Source: Lachnospiraceae bacterium UBA7179 (lineage in GTDB: Bacteria; Bacillota; Clostridia; Lachnospirales; Lachnospiraceae). Taken from it: a stretch of DNA of 21,486 nt. Positions within the stretch are counted from its first letter, which is position 1. Each line of letters starts with the position of its first letter. Below the pieces are notes generated by a model that was given only the letters and a program-made list of their open reading frames with translations, had not been told where the DNA came from and made no database searches. This document shows, piece after piece, positions 1-7,606 of this stretch. The stretch spans positions 1-21,486 of the forward strand of contig DKVL01000023.1 in the NCBI GenBank assembly GCA_002491195.1, written 5' to 3'. The translations under genes were made by a program, and so were the position numbers.

Positions 1-153
1 TAAGTCCTGTGTGAACAGTAACAACAGTAACACTGTTAACATTTGTGGTTTTGCAAAATAAGTTGAAATTGTGCAGTATTTCGTATACAATAAAATAGGT
101 GTGTGAAAAATAATATACATTGTTGACAGGCTTAGGTATAAAATAAGAAAGGT
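1..153. other. Non-coding leader region upstream of nfnA
   Basis: No coding frame is convincing here. The first 40 bases hold a short repeat of AACAGTAAC-like units and a small inverted repeat, AACAGT (23-28) against ACTGTT (32-37). That could be a weak hairpin from the end of an upstream transcript or a binding site. The rest is AT-rich and contains the promoter-like sequence listed separately. A TTGACA hexamer at 123-128 has no -10 box at the right distance. Confidence 0.6.
63..91 (+). promoter_or_regulatory. Candidate sigma-A promoter for nfnAB
   Basis: TTGAAA at 63-68 and TACAAT at 86-91 are separated by 17 bases, which fits a housekeeping sigma-A promoter. Transcription would begin near position 98 and give a leader of about 55 bases before nfnA. 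The AT-rich surroundings fit. This is read by eye and there is no start-site evidence. Confidence 0.5.
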
Positions 154-1053
154 ATGGTGAAACAGCTGATGTACAAAATTTTAGAGGCGAAAGAACTTAC
201 TGCGAATATTTACTCTATGGTAGTGGAAGCGCCACGTGTGGCAAAGAATTGTCAGCCAGGGCAGTTTGTGATTGTAAGAATGGATCAGGATGGAGAGAGA
301 ATACCACTCACGATCTGTGATTATGATAGAGAAAAAGGAACAATAACAATTGTATTTCAGACAGTTGGTGCTGAGACTACCAGAATGGCAGCGTTAAAGA
401 CAGGTGACTCTTTCCATGATTTTGTTGGACCACTGGGATGTGCTTCTGAGATGATCGGCGAGGACAAAGAGGAGCTTGGAAAGAAGAAGATTCTCTTTGT
501 GGCAGGCGGAGTGGGTACTGCACCTGTCTATCCACAGGTAAAATGGTTACATAGCAATGGGATTGCGGCAGATGTTATCGTTGGTGCAAAAACCCAGGAT
601 TTATTGATTCTGGAAAAGGAGATGGAAGCGGTAGCAGGAAATCTGTATATCACAACCGATGACGGTTCCTACGGACGTAAGGGTATGGTAACTCAGACCA
701 TACAGGATCTTGTAGATGAGGGTAAAAAGTATGATCTGTGCATCGCAATTGGTCCTATGATCATGATGAAGTTTGTCTGCAAACTCACGAAAGAACTTGG
801 GATTCCTACGATTGTCAGCCTGAATCCGATTATGGTGGATGGCACAGGTATGTGTGGGGCATGCCGTGTCACAGTTGGCGACAAGGTTAAATTTGCCTGT
901 GTCGACGGTCCGGAATTTGACGGGCATCTTGTGAATTTTGATGAGGCGATGAAACGTCAGCAGATTTATAAGACTGCAGAGGGAAGGGCAATGCTGAAAT
1001 TACAGGAAGGCGATACGCATCACGGTGGATGTGGACAGTGTGGAGAAAATTAA
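154..1053 (+). CDS. nfnA: NADH-dependent ferredoxin:NADP+ oxidoreductase, small subunit (NfnA)
   Basis: This is the FAD/[2Fe-2S] subunit of the cytoplasmic NfnAB complex, which reversibly couples NADP+ reduction to oxidation of NADH and reduced ferredoxin. The 299-aa protein has the ferredoxin-reductase layout: an N-terminal FAD barrel with RIPLTICDYD (49-58), a nucleotide-binding domain with AGGVGTAPVYP (117-127), and a C-terminal iron-sulfur segment. Asp229, Cys234, Cys237 and Cys249 match the one-Asp, three-Cys ligand set known from NfnA. Proteins of this type are often annotated as sulfide dehydrogenase or dihydroorotate dehydrogenase electron-transfer subunit. The following gene is the matching large subunit, which settles the choice. 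The start is uncertain: AAAGG (148-152) lies very close to ATG 154, and GTG 157 or ATG 169 are possible. The tail HHGGCGQCGEN adds two extra cysteines and two histidines. Confidence 0.9.
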   Translation: MVKQLMYKILEAKELTANIYSMVVEAPRVAKNCQPGQFVIVRMDQDGERIPLTICDYDREKGTITIVFQTVGAETTRMAALKTGDSFHDFVGPLGCASEMIGEDKEELGKKKILFVAGGVGTAPVYPQVKWLHSNGIAADVIVGAKTQDLLILEKEMEAVAGNLYITTDDGSYGRKGMVTQTIQDLVDEGKKYDLCIAIGPMIMMKFVCKLTKELGIPTIVSLNPIMVDGTGMCGACRVTVGDKVKFACVDGPEFDGHLVNFDEAMKRQQIYKTAEGRAMLKLQEGDTHHGGCGQCGEN

Positions 1054-1102
1054 CGAAATCTAAGGTGATAAAAGACAGTGCTTAAGGTTTCCTAAATTTT
1101 TT

Positions 1103-1128
1103 GAAGAATGCATAGAACAGCGTTCTTC
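1103..1128 (+). other. Intercistronic hairpin between nfnA and nfnB
   Basis: GAAGAATG (1103-1110) pairs with CGTTCTTC (1121-1128), including one G-U pair, around a 10-base loop. It follows a run of six T but has no T-run after it, so it does not look like a terminator. A role in mRNA processing or in balancing the two subunits is a guess. Confidence 0.4.
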
Positions 1129-1154
1129 ACAGATGTGTAGAATGGAGGCAAAAT

Positions 1155-2540
1155 ATGGATGTATTAACGAAAGTACCAGTGCGTGAACAGGAGGCTGCTG
1201 CCAGGGCAAAGAATTTTGACGAGGTATGCCTTGGATATAATAAAGAAGAAGCGATGGACGAGGCGACACGTTGTATTAACTGTAAGAATGCGCAATGTAT
1301 CAAAGGATGTCCTGTAGCGATTGATATTCCGGCATTTATCGAGCAGGTGAAGCTTGGAAATATTGAGGAGGCCTATCAGATCATCAGTCGTTCCTCTGCG
1401 CTTCCAGCTGTGTGTGGGCGTGTTTGTCCGCAGGAGAGCCAGTGTGAGGGGAAATGTATCAGAGGAATTAAAGGTGATCCGATCTCCATTGGTAAGTTGG
1501 AGCGTTTTGTTGCAGATTGGGCGCGGGAGAATGGGATCAAGCCAGAGCCGGCAAAAGAAAAGAATGGAAAGAAAGTTGCAGTGATTGGTTCTGGTCCCGC
1601 AGGTCTTACCTGTGCGGGTGATCTCGCAAAGCTTGGATATGATGTCACAATATTCGAGGCACTTCATGAGGCGGGAGGCGTACTGGTGTATGGCATCCCT
1701 GAATTTCGACTTCCAAAAGAAGAGGTGGTTGCCAAGGAAATTGCGAATGTAGAGTCGTTGGGCGTCAAGATCGAGAAAAATGTAATCATTGGTAAATCTA
1801 TTACAATTGATGAATTGATTGAAGAAGAGGGATTTGAGGCGGTATTTATCGGTTCTGGTGCAGGGTTGCCCAAGTTTATGGGGATTCCGGGTGAGAATGC
1901 AAACGGTGTTTTCTCTGCGAATGAATATCTGACAAGAAGCAATCTCATGAAAGCATTTAACGAGGATTCTAATACACCAATCATGCGCGGCAGGAAGGTT
2001 GCAGTTGTAGGTGGCGGAAACGTTGCGATGGATGCGGCGAGAACGGCGCTTCGGCTCGGTGCAGAGGTGCATATTGTGTACAGGCGCAGTGAGGAGGAGC
2101 TTCCAGCGAGAGTGGAAGAAGTGCATCATGCAAAGGAAGAGGGCATCATTTTTGATTTGCTCACAAACCCGACAGAGATTCTCGAGGATGAGAATAACTG
2201 GGTAAGAGGTATGAAGTGCATTAGGATGGAGCTCGGCGAGCCGGACGCATCAGGGAGACGCAGGCCTGTTGAGATTCCAGGCAGTGAGTTTGAGATGGAG
2301 CTTGACACCGTGATCATGTCGCTTGGCACTTCTCCAAATCCGCTGATTTCCTCCACTACTGAAGGGCTGGAGACGAACAAGTGGAAATGTATTGTCGCTG
2401 ATGAGGAGTTTGGAAAGACCACGAAGGAGGGGGTATTTGCCGGTGGTGATGCGGTGACAGGCGCAGCGACCGTAATCCTTGCAATGGGCGCAGGAAAAGC
2501 AGCTGCAAAAGGTATCCATAACTATTTATCTGGAAAATAA
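1155..2540 (+). CDS. nfnB: NADH-dependent ferredoxin:NADP+ oxidoreductase, large subunit (NfnB; GltD-like)
   Basis: This is the large subunit of NfnAB, carrying the bifurcating FAD, two [4Fe-4S] clusters and the NADP(H) site. The 461-aa protein begins with two cysteine clusters: C40-x2-C43-x4-C48-x3-C52 and C87-x3-C91-x5-C97-x3-C101. A first dinucleotide-binding loop GSGPAG (145-150) binds FAD. A second, GGGNVAM (286-292), followed by VYRR (308-311), is typical of NADP(H) binding. The family is the same as the glutamate synthase small subunit, so gltA/gltD is the usual automatic name. No glutamate synthase large subunit is near and nfnA lies 101 bases upstream, so NfnB is preferred. GGAGG at 1144-1148 is well placed for ATG 1155. 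A hairpin terminator follows the stop closely. Confidence 0.9.
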   Translation: MDVLTKVPVREQEAAARAKNFDEVCLGYNKEEAMDEATRCINCKNAQCIKGCPVAIDIPAFIEQVKLGNIEEAYQIISRSSALPAVCGRVCPQESQCEGKCIRGIKGDPISIGKLERFVADWARENGIKPEPAKEKNGKKVAVIGSGPAGLTCAGDLAKLGYDVTIFEALHEAGGVLVYGIPEFRLPKEEVVAKEIANVESLGVKIEKNVIIGKSITIDELIEEEGFEAVFIGSGAGLPKFMGIPGENANGVFSANEYLTRSNLMKAFNEDSNTPIMRGRKVAVVGGGNVAMDAARTALRLGAEVHIVYRRSEEELPARVEEVHHAKEEGIIFDLLTNPTEILEDENNWVRGMKCIRMELGEPDASGRRRPVEIPGSEFEMELDTVIMSLGTSPNPLISSTTEGLETNKWKCIVADEEFGKTTKEGVFAGGDAVTGAATVILAMGAGKAAAKGIHNYLSGK

Positions 2541-2550
2541 TATTTCTGTT

Positions 2551-2582
2551 AAGTGCCCTCGAAAGACTTTTCGAGGGCACTT
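2551..2582 (+). terminator. Hairpin terminator after nfnB
   Basis: A 14-bp perfect stem, AAGTGCCCTCGAAA (2551-2564) with its complement (2569-2582), closes a 4-base loop eleven bases after the nfnB stop. The following T-tract is weak (TTGTGT). The stem is GC-rich in its middle and placed as a terminator should be. It may also act from the other direction. Confidence 0.75.
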
Positions 2583-2690
2583 GTGTCATCAGTTGAAGTT
2601 AGAGGGGAATATCAGTAATAATTTTTTTGTCCGATGATAGGGGGATACCCTGTTTGCACGAACTTTATCATTAGAGAGTTTCATTGTGAT

Positions 2691-2760
2691 TTAAGGATCT
2701 GTAAAGAAATAACTTAACAATCCTGCGCAACATTGTCATGTTATTTCTTTACAGCTCCTA
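2691..2760. repeat. Palindromic intergenic repeat element, copy 1
   Basis: CTGTAAAGAAATAAC (2699-2713) and GTTATTTCTTTACAG (2740-2754) form a perfect 15-bp inverted repeat. It extends outward with one mismatch (AGGAT against GCTCCT). An inner pair, ACAAT (2717-2721) and ATTGT (2732-2736), lengthens the hairpin. The core holds TCCTGCGCAA at 2721-2730. A second copy with the same core and right arm lies at 9970-10022. The flanks ATTGTGAT (2683-2690) and ATTGTTAT (2761-2768) differ at one base and could be a decayed target-site duplication. The element lies just upstream of rlmH. Confidence 0.75.
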
Positions 2761-2785
2761 ATTGTTATGAAAAGAGTGGGAATGG

Positions 2786-3265
2786 ATGAACATAACTTTT
2801 GTAACGGTAGGGAAGATCAAAGAGAAGTATTTTCGCGATGCGGTTGCAGAGTATCAGAAAAGGCTCTCGAAATATTGTAGGTTGGATATTATCGAAATTG
2901 CAGATGAGAAAACGCCAGACAAAGCATCAGAGTTATTGGAAGACCAGATTAAGCGGAGGGAGGCGGAGCGTATTCTAAAAAACATCAAAGAGAATGCATA
3001 TTGCATAGCGCTCACAATAGACGGCAGGAAGCGTGATTCTGTCAATCTGGCAGAACACATTGAGCAGCTTGGGCTCTGCGGAAAGAGTAATCTTGTGTTT
3101 GTGATTGGCGGTTCATTGGGACTGCATGACAGTGTGATCGAGCGGGCGGATGAGAAACTTAGTTTCTCGGACATGACATTTCCGCACCAGTTGATGCGGG
3201 TTATATTGATTGAACAGATTTATCGATGTTACAGGATCATCAATGGAGAACCATACCACAAGTAA
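2786..3265 (+). CDS. rlmH: 23S rRNA (pseudouridine-1915-N3)-methyltransferase RlmH
   Basis: This is the SPOUT-class methyltransferase that uses S-adenosylmethionine to methylate pseudouridine 1915 in helix 69 of 23S rRNA, acting on assembled 70S ribosomes. The 159-aa length is normal for the family and the whole protein is typical: N-terminal MNITFVTVGKIKEKYF, the knotted cofactor loop VFVIGGSLGL, and the C-terminal signature TFPHQLMRVILIEQIYRCYR ending in NGEPYHK. The ribosome binding site is poor (GAGTGGGA just ahead of ATG 2786), but the start gives the canonical N-terminus. A palindromic repeat lies about 25 bases upstream, so this gene probably has its own transcript. Remnant DNA follows. 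Confidence 0.95.
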   Translation: MNITFVTVGKIKEKYFRDAVAEYQKRLSKYCRLDIIEIADEKTPDKASELLEDQIKRREAERILKNIKENAYCIALTIDGRKRDSVNLAEHIEQLGLCGKSNLVFVIGGSLGLHDSVIERADEKLSFSDMTFPHQLMRVILIEQIYRCYRIINGEPYHK

Positions 3266-3365
3266 GTGCGTAAGAGGACTTATGTTTAGGCAGAATGATA
3301 AGGATAAGAGTTATATTTTTAATTGCGTTCTCTGCATTTTGTACGAAAGAATCATTGACTATAGT

Positions 3366-3682
3366 ATGAGAAAAAGATTACTGCACCTTTTGATGAAAGA
3401 GATTCCGATGCAGATTTCTTATTACTGTTATCAAAAGATCAGCCCTGATAATAGGGAGTATTTATTGTCAATGCCAGAACAGATGAAGTTTGTATGTGAT
3501 GGTATCACACTGCATGTGGCACACTCATCTGAAGAATTTATAATGGACTGTGAACATAGGGAATGGTCAACTGCAAAAGTTGCCGCGAGGTACAAAGACA
3601 GATGGCTTATGCAGTCGGCTTTTCGTGCTGACATACATCAACTACATGGGAAAAGGCATATGAATTGTGGGAAAAATCATAG
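3366..3682 (+). pseudogene. Remnant of a metallophosphoesterase-family gene
   Basis: The frame from about 3366 reads ISYYCYQKISPDNREYLLSM, then a segment with MKFVCDGITLHVAHSSEEF. From memory this resembles the middle of clostridial YfcE/diadenosine-tetraphosphatase-like metallophosphoesterases, where a line such as SPxNxxYLxxLPE is followed by a strand and an xHSS/xHGS metal-site motif. The N-terminal part with the DxH and GNHE/GNEE metal motifs is absent. The protein then jumps to a C-terminal-looking stretch. The end of that stretch, TWEKAYELWEKS then TAG, continues in another frame (3635-3682), so there is both an internal deletion and a frameshift. No ribosome binding site precedes any start. 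The upstream open frame back into rlmH is a shadow. I am fairly sure it is broken and less sure of the family. Confidence 0.5.
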
Positions 3683-3700
3683 ATAAGCAAGAGGAATATT

Positions 3701-5197
3701 ATGAGACATATATTAAAATGGAAAGACAGAAAAAATGTGATATCATGTTATTTGCCGGAGGATGCGGCTCCGGATAAAAATGCGGTGGCAGAACTGCATC
3801 AAATGACTGCGTTGGAGGAGACGCTGGAAAAGCTGGCGGCTGTGTCAGGCTATTTTCAGACAGAACCGCGGATAGAGAAGATCATCCAGACACCAGACTT
3901 TCACAAGGGCGCTGGAATTCCGATCGGGACTGTGATGATGACGAAGGGCTTTGTCGTCCCGCAGGCGATGGGGAATGATATCAACTGCGGTATGCGGTTT
4001 TATACGACAGATTTATCAGAAGAAAAGATTCGGGAGAAGCTTTCGGAATTGACGAAAAAACTTCGTCACATCTTCTTTGAGGGCGGCAGACAGATTCCAA
4101 TGACGGGAAGACAGCGGGAAGCGCTGTTTCGGTATGGGCTGGAGGGATTGTTGGAAACATATCAGGACAGCGCGAAAAGCGGTCTGTGGCGGTATTATGA
4201 ACCTGATGTTCAGGAAAAATGGCTGAACCGCACAGTGTTTCGGGGGAGTTTGAAAACGTCGGACACAGAAGGGTTGGAGGATTTTATCGGCAGCTACGAA
4301 CAATTAGGTTATGATGATCAGATCGGAACGATCGGCGGCGGAAATCATTTTCTGGAAGTACAGCGGGTTGCTGAGATCTATGATGGACAGACTGCCAACG
4401 CGTGGAATATCAAAAAAGGAGCCGTCGTGGTGATGCTTCACACAGGTTCTCTGACAATCGGCCATCACAGTGGTTTGCTGAACCGTCAGATCTGTCAGGA
4501 TATCTATCCGGCGGGACTGACTCACCCTGAGAATAAGATCTATCCGATTCCGGAGGCGGGTGCAGGATCAGATGCATGGAGCCGATTCTGGTCTGTTTCC
4601 GGGAATGCTGCGAATTTTGGCTTTGCCAATCGTCTGTTTCTCGGGTTTATGATTCAGGATGTTTTTACTGATGTGCTGGGTGCGTGTAATCTGGAGCTTT
4701 TATATGATGCGCCGCACAATTATATCTGGAAAAAGCAGATTGACGGCAAGAATTATTATATTCATCGAAAGGGTGCCTGCTGCGCCCGCGGCTGCGAGGA
4801 GATGGAGGGCACGGAGTTTGTCTATTACGGAGAACCGGTGATGATACCTGGCTCCATGGGGAGCTCCAGCTATCTGCTTCGTGGGCTGGGAAATCCAGAA
4901 TCCCTCTGGAGCGCCAGTCATGGCGCCGGGCGGAAGAAATCCCGCGGCGATGCGATCAAGGGCAATGACGAGGCGTTTCGGCAGTTTATGGAGAGATTTC
5001 ATGTCATCACACCGATTGATCCGTTGCGAAATGACTTGAAGGGTAGAACTGATATTCTAAAGAAATGGGAGGAGACCGTTCGGGCGGAGGCACCGTATGC
5101 CTATAAGGATATCGATGAAGTCATTGCAGTGCATACAGCACATGATATGGCAGCTCCTGTGGCGCGGATGGAACCGATATTTACAGTGAAAAGTTGA
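3701..5197 (+). CDS. rtcB: RtcB-family RNA ligase (divergent)
   Basis: RtcB joins RNA 2',3'-cyclic phosphate or 3'-phosphate ends to 5'-OH ends, using GTP and Mn2+ through a guanylated histidine. The 498-aa protein keeps the expected landmarks: DFHKGAGIPIG (66-76), GNDINCGM (91-98), GGGNHFLE (212-219), HTGS (247-250), DAPHN (336-340), RKGA (356-359) and SHGAGRKKSR (406-415). By analogy with characterised RtcB, Asp93, Cys96, His216, His247 and His339 would be metal ligands and His407 the guanylated residue. The sequence is clearly divergent: DFHKG replaces the usual DVHxG and NDINCG replaces VDIGCG. It probably belongs to a bacterial side clade. No rtcA, archease or RtcR regulator is visible nearby. 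ATG 3701 is preceded by AAGAGGAAT. It follows a remnant gene and lies before an independent transcription unit. Confidence 0.88.
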   Translation: MRHILKWKDRKNVISCYLPEDAAPDKNAVAELHQMTALEETLEKLAAVSGYFQTEPRIEKIIQTPDFHKGAGIPIGTVMMTKGFVVPQAMGNDINCGMRFYTTDLSEEKIREKLSELTKKLRHIFFEGGRQIPMTGRQREALFRYGLEGLLETYQDSAKSGLWRYYEPDVQEKWLNRTVFRGSLKTSDTEGLEDFIGSYEQLGYDDQIGTIGGGNHFLEVQRVAEIYDGQTANAWNIKKGAVVVMLHTGSLTIGHHSGLLNRQICQDIYPAGLTHPENKIYPIPEAGAGSDAWSRFWSVSGNAANFGFANRLFLGFMIQDVFTDVLGACNLELLYDAPHNYIWKKQIDGKNYYIHRKGACCARGCEEMEGTEFVYYGEPVMIPGSMGSSSYLLRGLGNPESLWSASHGAGRKKSRGDAIKGNDEAFRQFMERFHVITPIDPLRNDLKGRTDILKKWEETVRAEAPYAYKDIDEVIAVHTAHDMAAPVARMEPIFTVKS

Positions 5198-5367
5198 AGT
5201 TGATTCAGCTAATTTGGATTAAAGAAATTGTGGGCGCAGGGAGTATCATGAATTGATTGCCGTCAGCAGAGAGGTTGTTTTGGAGAATTAGCGATTGTCT
5301 GAAAATAAATGACACAGTTTCTGAGTTGTAGTATTCAATAGATTCAAAATGAAGAAGGGGCATAGAT
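5198..5367 (+). other. Intergenic stretch between rtcB and the antiporter gene, with a possible vestigial frame
   Basis: No intact gene is present. One frame (5241-5288) reads EYHELIAVSREVVLEN before a stop, which has protein-like composition but no start or ribosome binding site and no recognised family. It could be chance or the last trace of a lost gene. The right part carries the weak promoter candidate listed separately. Confidence 0.35.
5309..5337 (+). promoter_or_regulatory. Weak candidate sigma-A promoter for the antiporter gene
   Basis: ATGACA (5309-5314) and TATTCA (5332-5337) are 17 bases apart. Each matches the sigma-A consensus at most, but not all, positions, and the pair is placed about 30 bases before the antiporter start. 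This is the best candidate in the gap, but it is weak. Confidence 0.3.
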
Positions 5368-6741
5368 ATGGAGCAAAAAGGAAAAAGAATCGAATTTCGT
5401 TTTGGAAAACCAGGGAAACTGGCACCGCTTTTGGCTGCGGCGGCTATGATTTTGTGGGCGGCGTTCAGTCAGTCGAATGTGAACGGGTATGTGCTGGCTT
5501 TTTTCACGGCATTGGTGACAGGGGTTTTGTTTGCAAAGGACGAGAAGGCATACGGGGAAGCGCTGGTCTATGGTTTGAGTAAGCCTATGTTTGGTACGAT
5601 CGCGATGGCAGTGATTCTTGCGGCAGTCTCGGGAAAACTGATCTCGGCCAGTGGTGTGGTGCAGACCATTGCGGTGTATGTGGTGGCGGCAGGCTTTACG
5701 GGGAAGTTATTTGTGGCAGCCTCCTTTCTTATTACCTGTCTGCTGGCGTTTGCAACGGGAACTTCGGTGGGAACTTATTTTGTCGTGATTCCGATTTTGT
5801 TTCCGGTGGGCGTGATGGCGGGAGCGTCGCCGGAATATATGATCGGCGCCATCGTGTCGGGTGCTGCGTTCGGTGATAACCTGGGGCCTATCTCGGACAC
5901 GACCATCGCTTCCTCTGCGACGCAGCATGCGGATCTGGGAACCGTGGTGAGGACAAGAATGCGTTACAGCCTGCCAGCGGCGGCGGGGGCGCTGGTTTTG
6001 TTCCTGTTATTTTCTAAGACCGTAGACGGCAATGCAGCAATCCCGGCGGAGGCGGGATTGGCAAATCCAGTCAGTCTGGTGATGCTGGTGGTGCCGGCGG
6101 TGATTATTGTGCTGTGTCTGATGAAAAAACATCTGATCACTGCTTTGTCCTGGGGAATTTTGGCGGGAACGGCTGTCGGACTGCTCTGCGGCATATACAC
6201 GGTGGATAAGTTGATTGCCTTTCCGGGAGGATTTGCAGTGTCCGGGGCTGTCATAGAAGCCATTACAGGTACAGCTGGCACGGTGGCTATGTTGATTGCA
6301 GTGTTTGCCCTGCTGGGGGTAGTGGAATGCAGCGGTCTTTTTGAAGATATAGGTGCGTTTCTGACTCGTTTTTCCAAGAGTGAGCGCAGTGCGGAGACAG
6401 CCATTGTGCTGTCCGCTGGGATTCTGAGCATGGTGACGGGTGTCATTTCCGTGGCGATCGTGGCGCTTGGCGATCTGGTCAATGAGATTGGTGAAAAGGC
6501 GGGGGTAGATCGTTATCGCCGCGCGAATCTGCTGGACTGCACGGGCTGTGTGTTCTGTTTCCTGGCGCCGTGGACAGTGCATTGCGTGATTCCCGCACAG
6601 CAGTCCGCCCAGTTTGGAGAGGGCTTTGCGGTGGCACCCGCATCGATTCCTTTTGTGAACTTTTATTCCATATGTATGCTGGTGATGCTGGTGGTATCGG
6701 TGGTCACAGGATATGGAAGGAAGCAGGCAGAGAAAAAGTGA
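5368..6741 (+). CDS. NhaC-family Na+/H+ antiporter
   Basis: This is an integral membrane antiporter of the NhaC superfamily, likely exchanging Na+ (or an organic substrate) for protons across the cytoplasmic membrane. The 457-aa protein is almost all hydrophobic helices, about ten to twelve, after a short basic N-terminus. The conserved core is visible: GTSVGT (131-136), then GAAFGDNLGPISDTT (165-179), the segment with acidic and polar residues that identifies the family. A second-half repeat with GVISVAIVALGD is also typical. GGGG at 5357-5360 is seven bases ahead of ATG 5368. The stop TGA overlaps the GTG start of the next gene by three bases, implying translational coupling. The substrate cannot be read from sequence; some relatives carry malate/lactate or amino acids. 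Confidence 0.85.
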   Translation: MEQKGKRIEFRFGKPGKLAPLLAAAAMILWAAFSQSNVNGYVLAFFTALVTGVLFAKDEKAYGEALVYGLSKPMFGTIAMAVILAAVSGKLISASGVVQTIAVYVVAAGFTGKLFVAASFLITCLLAFATGTSVGTYFVVIPILFPVGVMAGASPEYMIGAIVSGAAFGDNLGPISDTTIASSATQHADLGTVVRTRMRYSLPAAAGALVLFLLFSKTVDGNAAIPAEAGLANPVSLVMLVVPAVIIVLCLMKKHLITALSWGILAGTAVGLLCGIYTVDKLIAFPGGFAVSGAVIEAITGTAGTVAMLIAVFALLGVVECSGLFEDIGAFLTRFSKSERSAETAIVLSAGILSMVTGVISVAIVALGDLVNEIGEKAGVDRYRRANLLDCTGCVFCFLAPWTVHCVIPAQQSAQFGEGFAVAPASIPFVNFYSICMLVMLVVSVVTGYGRKQAEKK

Positions 6742-7493
6742 GAAAGAAAGTGATTCTTATCCTGCTGGTCATGTATGCTGTATTGTGTCTTTCTATGCGT
6801 CTTTCTGTTCGGGATATGTCTTATCCGGAAGAAGACTGTATGTTGTACTATATTGTAAATGCAGACGGCATGAGGGGACTGGGACACAGCATTGTGATGG
6901 TCGTGGACGAGAAAGGCTGCGGAACGGTGTTCAGCTATAATGGAATGCAGAGATCGCTGTGGGAGAGCCTGCTTGGGAGAAGCGGCATCGGGAAAATGAG
7001 TATAGGAACGATGACTGCTGATGAGACAGATGCTTTTTTACAATCGGGCGATCTGCATATAGATCAAGATCAGCTTACAGACAATTATGATGTGGCATTG
7101 TACAGATCGATCACGGCAAAGGAGTATCGTGTCGTAGTGGAGCAGGCTGCGCCGTATCTTGCGGCGGAGCAGCAGTTTACAGATCTGTATGCGAAATGGG
7201 TTATGGAAGAAAATACAGACAAGAAAGCGGAATACAAACAGGCATTGGAGCGGATGGGACAGGGAGATGATCAGCCAGTATACCAGATTTACAAAAATAA
7301 CTGTGATCATGTGGCAAGGCTTCTAGCCTCTTCGGTTGATTCGGAATTAAGGGATTATACAGATCATACGTGGCGTATGACACCAAATGGCAATGTGAAA
7401 GCTTTTGGCAGGAAGGCGGAAAACTGGGGGATGATGACATTGGGCGAGCAGTCTCTGTCAGAGAGAATCTTGATGTTTTTCATGATATTTTGA
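6738..7493 (+). CDS. Membrane-anchored papain-like (LRAT/PPPDE-type) protein, function unknown
   Basis: The GTG at 6738-6740 overlaps the antiporter stop and begins a 251-aa protein with a basic start and one hydrophobic segment (about residues 4-20), a signal peptide or anchor. I do not recognise a named family. Two motifs suggest a circularly permuted papain-like fold (NlpC/P60, LRAT or PPPDE type): GLGHSIVMVVDEKG (47-60) with His50 on a predicted strand, and NNCDHVARLL (187-196) with Cys189. In permuted members the histidine comes first and an NCxHF-like helix carries the nucleophile, as seen here. It would act outside the membrane on peptide, amide or thioester bonds. The longer open frame back to 6570 lies inside the antiporter gene and is rejected. 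Coupling to the antiporter suggests co-production. Confidence 0.6.
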   Translation: MRKKVILILLVMYAVLCLSMRLSVRDMSYPEEDCMLYYIVNADGMRGLGHSIVMVVDEKGCGTVFSYNGMQRSLWESLLGRSGIGKMSIGTMTADETDAFLQSGDLHIDQDQLTDNYDVALYRSITAKEYRVVVEQAAPYLAAEQQFTDLYAKWVMEENTDKKAEYKQALERMGQGDDQPVYQIYKNNCDHVARLLASSVDSELRDYTDHTWRMTPNGNVKAFGRKAENWGMMTLGEQSLSERILMFFMIF

Positions 7494-7606
7494 AAAAGAC
7501 AAAAAAGAAAAGCAAAAGTTTATCGGAAGAATTAGAACGATTTGATGTTATTCAGGTTTTTATGGATACTGACAGGAAGAAGGACTGTTTTCTGGAGGAA
7601 AAGGGA

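Noticed and set aside
123..142. TTGACA followed by TATAAA upstream of nfnA
   Set aside because: The two boxes are only eight bases apart, too close for a sigma-A promoter.
1164..2129. Long antisense open frame opposite nfnB (321 codons)
   Set aside because: It lies wholly inside nfnB, is rich in Cys, His, Arg and Asn as expected for a shadow, and has no ribosome binding site or family motifs.
1155..2540. Glutamate synthase small subunit as the function of the second gene
   Set aside because: No large subunit is adjacent, and the FAD/[2Fe-2S] NfnA partner lies directly upstream.
2619..2629. Run of T around 2621-2628 as a second terminator
   Set aside because: No stable hairpin stands directly before it.
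3210..3365. N-terminal extension of the frame after rlmH
   Set aside because: This part is rlmH read in another frame plus AT-rich spacer; only the downstream part looks like decayed protein.
5964..6582. Two overlapping antisense frames opposite the antiporter
   Set aside because: Both are shadows of a GC-rich membrane-protein gene, with Ala/Thr/Ser or His/Arg-rich composition and no ribosome binding site.
6570..6737. Upstream extension of the papain-like gene into the antiporter gene
   Set aside because: The extension reads the antiporter in another frame; GTG 6738 at the stop overlap and the hydrophobic signal directly after it mark the real start.
7370..7606. Upstream extension of the degenerate-lipobox gene
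   Set aside because: GGAGG eight bases before ATG 7607 and the signal-like N-terminus there decide the start; the extension overlaps the previous gene.
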